64,000 nucleotides of DNA from Wurfbainia villosa (lineage: Eukaryota; Streptophyta; Magnoliopsida; Zingiberales; Zingiberaceae). The notes beneath the pieces are model-generated. The model was not told the origin of the DNA and did not search any database. It was given only the letters and a program-made list of their open reading frames with translations. The position numbers and the translations under genes were made by a program. Positions 1 to 10,456 of the stretch are shown piece by piece; the stretch's first letter is position 1; every line of letters starts with the position of its first letter. Location of the stretch: positions 3,782,001 through 3,846,000 of the forward strand of contig JAKLTH010000238.1 of assembly GCA_025175895.1 (NCBI GenBank), written 5' to 3'.

Positions 1-79
1 TGATCGAGATAGATGTATTGAAACCCTAGATTTAACAAGCAAGGATAATCGACTGTCCACGAGAATCATTCGTGGTTGA
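1..79. repeat. left part of a hairpin-containing tandem repeat split by the retrotransposon nest
   Basis: Positions 57-75 contain a short inverted repeat (CCACGA ... TCGTGG). The same hairpin recurs three or four times at 13121-13350, immediately beyond the right edge of the retrotransposon cluster. This suggests that 1-79 and 13069-13370 were once one tandem array, separated by the insertion of about 13 kb of retroelements. Its origin is unknown; it could be part of an older LTR. Confidence 0.4.
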
Positions 80-1480
80 TGTTGAGGATCTTGACGTGCA
101 CTAAAGGGGGGTGAATAGCATCGATTTGATTTCATGGTCCTGTTCTTCGATCATGCTTGTCTACAAGATGGTTAGCACAGTAGAAATACAAGACAAACAC
201 AAACAAAACACAAAACAAGCAACCACAAATCACAACACTAATTTAATGTGGTTCGAAACTCTAGTTCCTACTCTATGATCGAGCTCTAACGATGTCACCA
301 CCACTATAACTTCTCCTTCTCGGAATGACACCGAAGGTGGAGAAACCTCTTACAATAAGAGCTTTTATAATAAGAGTAATCAAAATACAAGATAAGAATG
401 AAATACAAATACAAAGAATACTTTACAAAGAAGAGTTTTTTATCGCTTTGTTTTTGGTTGCTTTGGAATAACTTTGAAGGTCTAGAAAGCAACGACTATT
501 CCCCTTCAAGAACTCCAAGAATCGGCTTCTTCGAATGTCCACTGCAACCTCTTTTTAAAGCTTCGCTTGGGCTGATTTTCCATCAAGCATTCGATGGGTC
601 TTATCCACTAGTCGACTACCCATTAGACCATTGCCTCACAATGAACTAATCCATGTCGGAAACAGCCGATCAGTCAATTGACACAACCATCAGTCGAGTG
701 TCATGAGCCAGCAGTGAGCTCAGAAACATTTTGTGCCTTATCCACTTAAGACCAGTTGACTGCTCAATCCCAATAGTCAATTTCCAGTGGCCAATCGACT
801 GGTCCAACTTACTAGTCGACTGTCAGAGCTACAACTAGTTTCCCGAGCGTCGAACACTCGACTAGTCAACTAGTCTATACCTCAGTCGACTATCAAACAA
901 TTTGGTCGATTGTTTTAACCCATCAGTTGATCGACCAAGCTCCAGTCAACTAGTAAACTTCAAAACTGAAGTTTAACACCCAAGTATGATATCCTTATAC
1001 TTAACACTTACCCCTAGCCTAGACATAAGCCTTCAAGCAACTTTCATTAGCCTCACGCCTTTGTTTTAAGTCCACGACTTCTCACCCTTGCGCTAGTCTT
1101 CAAGTGCTTCCATTGGCTTTGTCATTCTACTGGGTCTACCTTTGCCAAAAAGGTCGTGCCTCCGGGACTTACGCTACTATGACTACACACTTGGACTTAC
1201 ACAACCAAGAATATACCCTTGGATTTTTCTTTTCTAAGTATCCATACTTGAACTTTCACTGCAAAGACTACACACTTGGACTTACACAACCAAAATTATA
1301 CACTTGGACTTTTCCCTTGTCATGAATCCATTCTTGGACTTTTCCATTGTCAAGTATCCATACTTGGACTTTTTCTTTACCAAGTTGTCATACTTGGACT
1401 TTCCTTTGTCAAGAATTCATTCTTGGACTTCCACTCGAGTCTCACTCGAGCTTGGTTAACCTTAACCTGAGGTTGATTAT
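80..1480 (-). repeat. diverged copia LTR copy A (about 1.4 kb)
   Basis: This block aligns by eye with the LTRs at 1481-2631 and 6201-7311/12292-13068. It shares the start (TG..., then a GGGGGGTGAATAGC motif), a stretch ending in GGTGGAGAAACCTCTTACAA at 340-353, many GTCGAC-centred palindromes, and at 1180-1440 an array of about 30-bp units built on CTTGGACTTT. It runs directly into the next LTR at about 1480 without its own terminal CACCAACA. It is therefore probably a truncated or solo LTR into whose end the neighbouring element inserted. No coding content was seen. Confidence 0.6.
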
Positions 1481-2631
1481 TTAGGGACCGATATGGTCGC
1501 ACAAGAGGGGTGAATAGTGATTTGGCAATTTCACCATTTGTTCGCGTGCTCATCTACAACGATGTTAGTGTAAGCAGTGGAATATATAATAATAGGGGCA
1601 AACACACAATCACACGCAAACACAACGATATAACACAGTTCATAACCTAGAATTCCTATTCCATGGATCGAGCTTAAGTGAGCTCTAGTGATGCATACCA
1701 CTACTAAATCTTCACCTTCTCGACAACACATCAGAGGTGGAGAAACCTCTTACAAGATTCTTACAACAATAAGAAATAAATACAAGCAAATACAATGAAA
1801 TACAAGTAAAGAAAACTTTACAAAGAATATCACTTTTGCTTGCTTGTTTGGTTGCTTGGATTGTTCTTTAAGACCCTGAAATGTATCAGTACTTTGCTCC
1901 AAAATCTTCCAAGAAACCATGGCCAAAATCCTCCACGAACTACTCCTTTTAAAGCCTCCGTCATGCTGATTTGCCACTTAGCAGTAAACTGTCAAAAGAC
2001 ATCAGTCGACTACCCACATTGTCGTTATCTCATAATGGTCTAATCCACGTTGGCTTACCATCCAACGGAGACCTTGACAATCGATCGCTGCTTATAATGA
2101 TCGTCAGTTGACTATGAGCCATTCTATACCTGTGTCCACAACCACTAGTCGATTTCCTATCATTGGCAAACCAATCTGTGGCCCAATGACCGAATAATCT
2201 CCAATCGACTGCCAGAGCACAGTCGACAGTCGAGCCTTGCCAACACCATGTTGGACTTTCATGCCAAGACTCATGCTTGGACTTTCCATGCCAAGACCAT
2301 TCTTGGACTTTCCCATGCCAAGTGTCTATGACTTGGACTATACCATTGTCAAGTGCCCATGACTTAGACTTTACCATTGCCAAGACTCATGCTTGGACTT
2401 TTCATGCTAAGTACCCAAGACTTGAACTTCTCTTGAGTCCTACTCGAGTTAAGTCAACCTTGACCTGAGGCCGATTGCTTCAACAATCTCCCTATAAAGC
2501 TATCTTCTCATATGGTCAAATCCATGTTAGCAATATGATCAACCCATTGTCAAACAATGGTTAAACCAATGTCAAACATCAAAATGCTACTCGAGTCTGA
2601 TTAATCGTGACCTAGATCGATTGCACCAACA
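1481..2631 (-). repeat. 3' LTR of the gag-only copia-like element (copy B)
   Basis: It begins near 1481 with the sequence that starts the LTR at 6201 (GACCGATATGG) and ends at 2631 in ACCAACA. On the minus strand the end reads TGTTGGTGCAATCG, with a polypurine-type tract just outside it (2632-2643). About 1.15 kb long. It contains the GTCGAC palindromes (2000-2230) and the CTTGGACTTT minisatellite (2240-2430). A near-copy of the terminal motif occurs internally at about 2471-2490, so the exact end could be misplaced by about 145 bp. Confidence 0.6.
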
Positions 2632-4497
2632 ATCTCCTTTTTTGATGTTTGACAACACCATTAAGTTAGGCTAGCCAATAAACCTAAACTTAACTCTTCT
2701 AATGCCAAAGTATAGTGAAGATTTACATAACTTAAACTCCACTTCTCCCCCTTTGGCATACATCAAAAAGACTACTAAGGATATCCATGTCTCATATCCT
2801 AATGAGATCTTACATTCTCCCCCTTGGTCCAAAAAATATCTAGGATGCCTTCACTTTTCATAGTGAGAAGTCTCATATCACTAAATGAGAGGTAATCCTC
2901 ACTTCTCCAATTTCTCCTTTGATGAGCACAATGAGATTTCCAAACTCTTCATGTCTCCCCCTTTGAGAAATACTCATCCATCACCTCTTGATAGATAACC
3001 TCCCCCTAAAAGCTTACTCCTCCTTGACCATTGCACCAATAATGTCCTTGGAGAGTTCCTAAGCTTATAGGAAACTTAAACCATCGAAAATAAGGGTAAA
3101 AGTTCAAACTTGAACTTTAACCTCCCTTAGAATTTGACACTCCATCCTAAACATCTCTCCTAATTATTTTCAATGATATTTCACCCTTCCCATGCTTTCC
3201 AAAGCAAATCCTAGGGTTATGAGACGTTAGGGTACCATAACATAGCTGATCTATGGCTAAACAACCCTTATTTAGCCAATATCATATGCACAAGTCGACT
3301 AAAATCAAACATCAGTCGACTAGACTACCACCAGTCGACTGCCCAAAGCGACAATCGATTGATTTCTGTGTTTTCTGAAATCAGTTAAATTTCAATGAAA
3401 TTCAGAAATGCATAAGTAATTCTAGAAAATTTGAAAAATCATGAAACTTCATGAACATATTACTTATGCTAAATACAATAGGCAAAAATAATTTTACATA
3501 AAAATACCTATTAAATTGTGAGATTGATACAAAGTTCAAAACCATTAAAAACTTTAATATTTTTGGCCTAACTTGTATCAATTTCATCAATGGTGATTGC
3601 TATCAAAAGATAGACTTCACCAAGATTTTTCAAAATGATTTTGAAATGATTTTAAAACCTTATTTTGAACCATGGTCTATGGGATAAATGTACATGACTT
3701 GTACATTAGCTTTCCTCATGATTCATCCATGGTATATTATGAGTTTGGGTTCATCTAGATGCAAGAATTATGCACCTTGAACTTAACTCATTTTCCTAAT
3801 ATCTCACATGTGTCTAGGGTGTATCAATACACATACATGTCAATTTAATATTTTTGTGAGATGTGAGGTTTGGTTCTTCCTAATCTAGGGTCTCATGCAT
3901 TTCATCTAGGCATCTTTATTTGATTCCCTTATAATGGGACTTCAAATCATGTCATTGTCCTTAATTCAATTTTATTAATATAAATGAATGAATGATGATC
4001 ATGACATAAGAATGTGCATAATTTAAGCATAGTCAATAATCATGATGTCATAACATACATATAAACCTAAATACAAATATGACATAATTAACCTAAGTAT
4101 TATCATGATATTTTATATGATTAATACAAAGCATGACGTCATGACATGACAAAGGCGCATAAAACATGACAAGTATATAGAATACCAAGGTATAAAATAC
4201 CTAAGTTTTAAATCAATGTCATTTTCTAGGATTATGTCATTTTTGTCATAATGTCTAATTTTCCTAAGTGTGCCAAAAATCCAAAATAACACACTTTTGA
4301 CTCTAATTTAGTTTGTGTCAATTTTGATTGACTTTTCAAACTTCTTAAATTCTATTGGAACATCCTAAAATCTTTTATGATTAAATTCTAAATCTTATTT
4401 TCAAGGTTTTACATAACCTTGAAAATGTCTTAAAGTGTTAACTCTACCATGGTTAGGTTAACTACCCATCCACTTAGGTTGACACACCCTAACCCAT
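2632..4497 (-). mobile_element. internal non-coding region of the gag-only element
   Basis: On the minus strand this lies between the end of gag and the 3' LTR, where a copia element would carry pol. I see no protease, integrase, reverse transcriptase or RNase H motifs here, only AT-rich sequence with stop codons in all frames. GTCGAC motifs appear again at 3296-3360. The end next to the LTR (2632-2643) is purine-rich on the minus strand and could be the polypurine tract. Confidence 0.5.
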
Positions 4498-6047
4498 TTA
4501 GCACGATGAAATCACGCTTCTAGAAATCCAAAACCTATTTGAGCTCATTGGGTTCACAAGGTACTCACTAGGGATAACCTCCCTTAGTACCTTCCTAATG
4601 ACCCTCTTAAGCCTAGAAGCCTTGGTCATAATGGTCTTATCTAAGTTAACTCTAGAGATGACTTTCCTTGTGACCTTCTTAGTGGATTTCCTAGGTTTCT
4701 TCAGAACCTTAGCCACTAGACACCTACCATGATCAACTCTAGGGATGACTTCCCTTGTGATCTTGGTTTTCCTAGACTTAGGATTTGCTCCATAATTAAA
4801 TGGAATACTATGGTAAGTTGGCATAACCTCCTTGGACTTAGGCTTATGACCCAAACCTTTCCTATCCTTGGAAGGCTCTTGCCTTCCAGATCCTATTTTT
4901 TTATCATTAGACCCATTAATTGAATTTTTCACTCTTCTAAAATTAGACAAATTATCATGATTAACTCTAGAGATGACTTTCCTTGTTGACATTCTTAGGT
5001 GGGCTAGGTCTTGAATTATCCTTAGACCTAAAATTATCATATTTAGCACCTAAATAAAAATATTTATTACTTCTAGCATGCTTTTCATGAGCAATAGCAA
5101 GAAAATTCCTAGCATGCTTTTGATTATTATGTACATAAGGAGCATTATTTAAATGTACCTTAGGGAGTGTCTTTGCTCTCCCTACATTTGATGCTCCTCC
5201 TTCACCCTTCTGAGGGTGACTCCTCTTAGGACATAGGCTTCGGTAGTGACCCATTTGTTGACACTTGAAGCACACTGTGTTCTTTGCTTTTTAGTCTTTG
5301 AGGTCCGACTACCTTGAGCTTTTCATTGGCCTTAGGTGGTATTTGCGCTTTCTTTTTAGCCAATTTTGGGCATTTACTCTTGTAATGTCCATGCTCCCTA
5401 CACTCAAAATACATGATATTATTTTTATTATTATTACTTGTGCTTGAGTAACCTAGGGAGGAATGGTGGACTTGTTCTTCTGTTCTCCCGGATGTTGACA
5501 CTTCTTCTTTCTCTTGCTCAGGGATTGAGGAAGGTCTCTCCTCCCTCTCAATTCTTGAAGTGGAGACTTCCTTCAATTCTTCTACCTCTTCTACCGACTC
5601 AGATGTTGATTCCCTTTCAACCTCCGAATCCTCAAGCTCTTGGGATGATGATGATGTGCTTTCTTCTTGAGCTTGAGAGGATGAACACTCCTCTTCTTCG
5701 TGCTCCTTCTCTACTTGAGGCGATGAATCTTCATGATATTTTGTCAATTTGCTCCATATTTCTTTGGAATTCTTATGATTACCTAATCTACACAAAATAT
5801 CATTAGGGATTGCATTAACTAAAATTGTCGTTACCTTCTCATTTATCTCGAAGGCTTGGATTTGCTCTTCAGTCCATTTCTTCTTCTTAAGAAATCCACT
5901 CTTTGGACCTCTTGAAAATTTGAATCCCTTCATTAGGATGACCCAATCTTCGAAGTTCATCATGAAGAAATTATTCATTCGTGCTTTCCATTGATTGAAC
6001 CCCCCAAATCTGTAGAATTCATAAGGGATGGGAGGTTGATGTCCCAT
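4498..6047 (-). pseudogene. gag (UBN2/DUF4219-type with CCHC zinc knuckles) of a SIRE-like copia element, frame-broken
   Basis: Three overlapping minus-strand reading frames (5226-6047, 4967-5275, 4498-5049) read as one gag protein interrupted by frameshifts. The N-terminal part (about residues 1-110) has the copia gag pattern, with FNQWKARM near the start and SKEIWSKL at the end. A Glu/Ser-rich spacer follows. There are two zinc-knuckle sites: one has lost its first Cys (YFECREHGHYKSKC), the other is intact (CFKCQQMGHYRSLC, CX2CX4HX4C). The last 180 residues are Lys/Arg-rich and repetitive. No pol follows. In the family, gag packages element RNA into virus-like particles; this copy is unlikely to give a complete protein. 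The SIRE-like label is inference from gag style and LTR form. Confidence 0.65.
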
Positions 6048-6182
6048 CTCAATCCATCTTTAGGCAATTCCATCTTCTTCTAATCTTTTAGCACTTTGCT
6101 CATTTGGCGATGAGTCCTTGAAGAGCATCCTCGATACCAATTACAGAGTTGGTAATTAGAGTGATTTCTTATTCTGAGCACA

Positions 6183-6198
6183 CCGAGCTCTGAGACCA
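6183..6198 (-). other. primer-binding site (initiator-Met tRNA type) of the gag-only element
   Basis: Read on the minus strand this is TGGTCTCAGAGCTCGG, a one-base variant of the TGGTATCAGAGC motif that plant copia elements use to pair with initiator-Met tRNA. It lies two bases from the end of the LTR that starts at 6201, the expected position. It fixes the element's orientation as minus. Confidence 0.7.
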
Positions 6199-6200
6199 CT

Positions 6201-7311
6201 TGTAGAGACCGATATGGTTGCACTAAAGTGGGGGGTGAATAGCTATTCACTGATTTCGTTGTTTGTTTGCGTGCTCGTGTACAACGATGTTAGGTATGGA
6301 GCAGAATATATAATAATAGGGACAAACACACAATCACACACAAATAAAATGATATAATGTGGTTCATAACCTAGGATTTCTACTCCACGGGTTGAGCTCA
6401 AGTAAGCTCTAGTGATGCATACTACCACTAAATCTTCTTCTTCTCGACAACACGTCGAAGATGGAGAAACCTTTTACAAGGTTCTTACAACAACAAGAAA
6501 TAAATACAAGCAAATATAATGAAATACAAGTAAAGAAAATTTTATAAAGAATATCACTTTTGCTTACTTGCTTGGTTGCTTGGATTGCTCTTGAAGACCC
6601 TGAAATGCACCATCACTTCGCTCAAAATCGCCCAAGAAATCATGGCCAAAATTCTCCACAAACTGTTCCTTTTAAAGCCTCTGTCGTGTTGATTTGTCGT
6701 GTAGCAGTTGACTGTCAAAAGGCATAAGTTGACTGCCCACAGTATCGTTACCTCACAACGGTCTAATCCAGGTTGGCTTACCATCCAACGGATACCTTGG
6801 CAGTCGACTGCCATTACCATCAATCGATTAGCAAGCTAGTAGTCGACTGACCAGTCAACTACGAGTCATTCTGTGCTCATGTCCACAACCACTAGTCGAC
6901 TTCCCATCATTGACAGTTGACTGATGTGGCCCAATCAACTGGAATAACCTCCAGTCGACTACCAGAGCATAGTCGGCAGTCGAGCCTTAGTCGACTACAC
7001 TACAATTGACTGGGTCATAACCCTAGTTGACTGCGTCATAATCCTAATCGATTGCCTGAGTCAACTAGGCCTCCTGAGTGCTGAACACTCAATCAGTCGA
7101 CTGGTAAACCACAACAATAAAGTTTAATCCAAGTATGATTCCCTCATACTTGATAACCACTCATATCCTAGATCTAAGTCTTCAACCCACTTCCATCAGC
7201 CTCTCAGTACCCTCGAGCCTGTGACTCTACATCCTTGTGCTAACCTTCAAGTGCCTCCATCGGCTATATCATATCATGCCAACTGCACCCTTAATCTAGA
7301 CCTCCACCTTC
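6201..7311 (-). repeat. 5' LTR of the gag-only element, part 1 (interrupted by the gypsy element)
   Basis: It starts TGTAGAGACCGATATGG next to the primer-binding site and matches LTR B over its first several hundred bases. It is rich in AGTCGACT-type palindromes between 6700 and 7100. It is cut at 7311 by a Ty3/gypsy element and resumes at 12292. The last 130 bases before the gypsy (about 7176-7311) resemble the first 130 bases after it, so the flanks overlap. This is not a simple clean insertion. Confidence 0.6.
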
Positions 7312-7349
7312 TGTTAACACCCCCAACTTTAGTTACTATATTTTTATTT

Positions 7350-7350
7350 A

Positions 7351-7412
<62 letters not shown>

Positions 7413-7459
7413 GAATGGTACTCACCCATTCTCTAAAGCACCTTACCGGATCTCTAAAG

Positions 7460-7546
<87 letters not shown>

Positions 7547-7602
7547 TTGAGATCGAATTAATTCTGTACTCACCCGATCTCTAAAACACCTTACCAAGAA
7601 TC
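7350..7602. repeat. two long (TA)n tracts with a duplicated filler sequence
   Basis: Runs of TA at about 7358-7405 and 7467-7542 are each followed by a related segment of about 50 bp containing TACTCACCC, TCTCTAAA(A/G)CACCTTACC. These two similar segments lie exactly at the junction where the 5' LTR jumps into mid-RT. The arrangement looks like filler made during repair or slippage at the TA microsatellite. Confidence 0.6.
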
Positions 7603-8167
7603 AAGGAACTTCAGAGACAGCTATAGGAGTTACTCGACAAGGGTTTTATTCGCCCTAGTCACTCTCCATGGGGAGTTCCGGTACTGTTCATAAAGAAGAA
7701 GGATGGGACTATGCGCCTGTGCATAGACTACCGAGCGCTAAATAATGTGACAATCAAGAATAGGTACCTTTTACCACGGATTGACGATCCGCTCGACGCT
7801 TAAAAGGTGTCACCGTCTTTTCAAAGATTGACCTCAGATCTGGCTATCATCAAGTGAAAGTGAAACCAGATGATATACCGAAGACAACTTTCCGAACAAA
7901 ATACGGCCATTATCAGTTCGTAGTCATGCCTTTCGGAGTGACGAATGCTCCTGCTATGTTCATGGACCTGATGAATCGGGTATTCTTGGTGTTTCTTGAC
8001 AAGTTCGTGATCGTCTTCATTAACGATATCCTCGTCTATTCGAGAAATCAAGAAGACCATGTCGAACACCTGAAGATGGTATTACAGATTCTTTGAGAAA
8101 AACAACTATGTCAAGTTCTCCAAATGTGAATTCTGGCTCGATCAAGTATCTTTTCTGGGTCATATTA
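7603..8167 (+). pseudogene. Ty3/gypsy reverse transcriptase fragment, frame-broken
   Basis: Several frames together show the Ty3 RT blocks in order: a DKGFIRPSHSPWG-like block, KKKDGTMRLCIDYRALNN, FSKIDLRSGYHQVKVK, TTFRTKYGHYQFVVMPFG and TNAPAMFMDLMNRVF. There is a stop at about 7801 and a frameshift after 8090. The catalytic FIDD box reads FIND (Asn codon at 8022-8024), so one catalytic aspartate is lost. The N-terminal part of RT and everything upstream are absent. Enzymatically dead. Confidence 0.85.
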
Positions 8168-8184
8168 TATCCAAAGACGGAGTT

Positions 8185-10071
8185 ATGGTAGACCCAAGAA
8201 AGATTGAAGCTGTGAGTAACTGGAGTAGGCCAAAGAATGCTAGTGAAGTGAGGAGTTTTCGATTAGCGGCTGCTAGGAAATTCGTAGAAGACTTCGCCAG
8301 AATAGCAGCACCTATGACAGTTCTCACCCGGAAGAACAAGAAGTATGTATGGACGGAGGAATGTGAGAAGAGTTTCTTGGAGCTGAAAAGGAGACTTACA
8401 AGTGCTCCAATCCTTACTCTCCCAGAGAACGACAAGAGCTTCGACATGTACAGCGATGCCTCCGGATTGGGACTCGGAGCTGTACTTATGCAGAGGGGTA
8501 AAGTTATTGCCTATGCCTCTAGGCAACTCAAGGAACATGAAAAGAACTATCCCACTCACGATTTAGAGCTAGCAGCTGTGGTCTTCACTCTCAAGGTATG
8601 GAGGCACTATCTGTATGGAGCACAGTGCAAGATTTATACGGATCACCGGAGTCTGCGGTATTTCTTCACTCAGAAGGACCTCAATATGAGACAACGCAGA
8701 TGGCTGGAGCTCGTGAAGGACTATGACTGCGAGATCTTTTACCATCCTGGCAAGGCAAACAAAGTGGCCGATGCACTCAGCAGGAAGTCCAGTGCCACCC
8801 TGATGTCCTTATCGGTATTGTCTCGACCGCTGGAGAAGGAAATTATGCGCTATGGAATCGAGGTTATTTTCGGGCAGCTTTCGACCATGGCAATAATACC
8901 AACACTATTCGATGACATATTAGCAAAACAAAGTGATGATTCAAGTCTCCAGAGAATCAAGCAGGAGATCCTAGAAGGAAAAGGTGAGGATTTCCGTATC
9001 GCCAATAGCGGAGTATTATACCTTAGGGATCGGTTATGTATCCCTAATGATCCGGAACTACACAAAAAGATATTAGAGGAGGCTCACAGAACCCCCTATT
9101 CTATGCATCATGGATCCACCAAAATGTATCAAGACCTGAAAGAGAAGTTATGGTGGTCCGGTATGAAGAGGGACGTAGCTCAGCACGTCAGTACCTGCCT
9201 GACCTGCCAGCAAGTTAAAGCAGAACACCAGAGGCCTGGAGGAGTTCTGCAACCGATCCAAATTCCGGAGTGGAAATGGGAAGACATCTCTATGGATTTC
9301 ATTTCAGGTCTTCCCAGGACTACGAACGGATATGACGCTATATGGGTTATCGTTGACAGATTGACAAAGTCAGCTCATTTCCTAGCGATCAAGATGACAT
9401 ATTCGATTGCGCAACTGACTCAATTATATGCTAAGGAAATCATCAGACTGTATGGTATTCCCAAGACCATCATTTCAGATAGGGATGGTCGCTTCACTTC
9501 ACAGTTTTGGGGATGCGTTCATAAGGCACTTGGCACGAAGCTGCGTTTCAGTACCGCCTTTCATCCTCAGACAGATGGGCAAACAGAAAGGGTGAACCAA
9601 GTACTGGAAGACATGTTACGAGCTTGTGCCTTGGATTTCAAAGGGAGTTGGTGCCGCTACTTATGTTTAGCGGAATTCGCTTACAATAATAGCTACCAAG
9701 CTACCATCGGAATGACACCTTATGAAGCATTATATGGGAGGAGATGTAGGTCTTCGATATGTTGGTACGAAGGTGGTGAGAAGAAAGAGATGGGACTTCA
9801 GATGGATTTCATCGACAACACCACCCGAGTGTTACAGAATATCCGCCAAAGAATAGAGACTGCTCAGAGCCGGCAGAAGAACTATGCGGATCAGCGACGT
9901 AGACCTTTGGAATATCGAATTTGGTATTTCTCGGGTAGCTCCTATGAAAGGAATAATGATATTGGGAAGAGGAAAGCTAAGTCCACGATACGTAGGACTG
10001 TACAAGATCCTGAAAAGAGTTGGCAAGGTAGCTTACGAGCTAGGACTACCTCAGAAGATGTCTGCTATTGA
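8185..10071 (+). CDS. Ty3/gypsy pol remnant: RNase H and integrase
   Basis: A long open frame of 628 codons encodes the end of RT, an RNase H domain (YSDASGLGLGAVLMQ, then TDHRSLRYFF and ADALSRK) and integrase. The integrase has the zinc-binding region (YSMHHGSTKM ... CLTCQQVK) and the catalytic core (DFISGLPRT, then IISDRDGRFTSQFW, then HPQTDGQTERVNQVLEDM). The frame shifts near 9890 and the tail continues in another frame to 10276. RNase H degrades the RNA strand during reverse transcription and integrase joins element DNA to the host. This frame is the least decayed part of the element but cannot act alone because gag, protease and catalytic RT are missing. Confidence 0.85.
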   Translation: MVDPRKIEAVSNWSRPKNASEVRSFRLAAARKFVEDFARIAAPMTVLTRKNKKYVWTEECEKSFLELKRRLTSAPILTLPENDKSFDMYSDASGLGLGAVLMQRGKVIAYASRQLKEHEKNYPTHDLELAAVVFTLKVWRHYLYGAQCKIYTDHRSLRYFFTQKDLNMRQRRWLELVKDYDCEIFYHPGKANKVADALSRKSSATLMSLSVLSRPLEKEIMRYGIEVIFGQLSTMAIIPTLFDDILAKQSDDSSLQRIKQEILEGKGEDFRIANSGVLYLRDRLCIPNDPELHKKILEEAHRTPYSMHHGSTKMYQDLKEKLWWSGMKRDVAQHVSTCLTCQQVKAEHQRPGGVLQPIQIPEWKWEDISMDFISGLPRTTNGYDAIWVIVDRLTKSAHFLAIKMTYSIAQLTQLYAKEIIRLYGIPKTIISDRDGRFTSQFWGCVHKALGTKLRFSTAFHPQTDGQTERVNQVLEDMLRACALDFKGSWCRYLCLAEFAYNNSYQATIGMTPYEALYGRRCRSSICWYEGGEKKEMGLQMDFIDNTTRVLQNIRQRIETAQSRQKNYADQRRRPLEYRIWYFSGSSYERNNDIGKRKAKSTIRRTVQDPEKSWQGSLRARTTSEDVCY

Positions 10072-10320
10072 CAACGTGTTCCATGTCTTGATACTTAAGA
10101 AGTGCATTTCCAGTACCGACCAAGTGGTCGAGCCACAGACAGTGCAAATTCAAGAGGACCTGAGCTACGAAAGTCGACCTATCCGGATACTAGACCAAGT
10201 CAAAAGACTAAGGAATAAAGAAGTACCCTTAGTGAAGGTCCTATGGCAAAGTCAACGATACGAAGAAGCCACCTAGGAATGTGAGGATGACATGAAGCAA
10301 AAGTACCCCGAGTTGTTCTA
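9884..10320 (+). pseudogene. gypsy integrase C-terminus with chromodomain-like tail
   Basis: A second frame overlaps the end of the main pol frame. It carries GKLSPRYVGLYKILKRVG, then VFHVLILKKC, and a tail in which VPLVKVLWQSQRYEEAT and, after a stop at 10276, a DDMKQKYPELF-like end can be read. This arrangement is typical of plant chromoviruses, whose chromodomain steers integration to heterochromatin. It is split from the main frame by a frameshift and carries one in-frame stop. Confidence 0.75.
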
Positions 10321-10357
10321 AGTTTCGAGGACGAAACTTTTATAAGGTATAAGGGAT

Positions 10358-10399
10358 TGTAACATCCCAAATTTTAGTTACTATATTTTTATTTAAAGG

Positions 10400-10456
<57 letters not shown>

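Noticed and set aside
7221..7406. Frame ending in a run of Tyr-Ile
   Set aside because: It is a translated (TA)n microsatellite.
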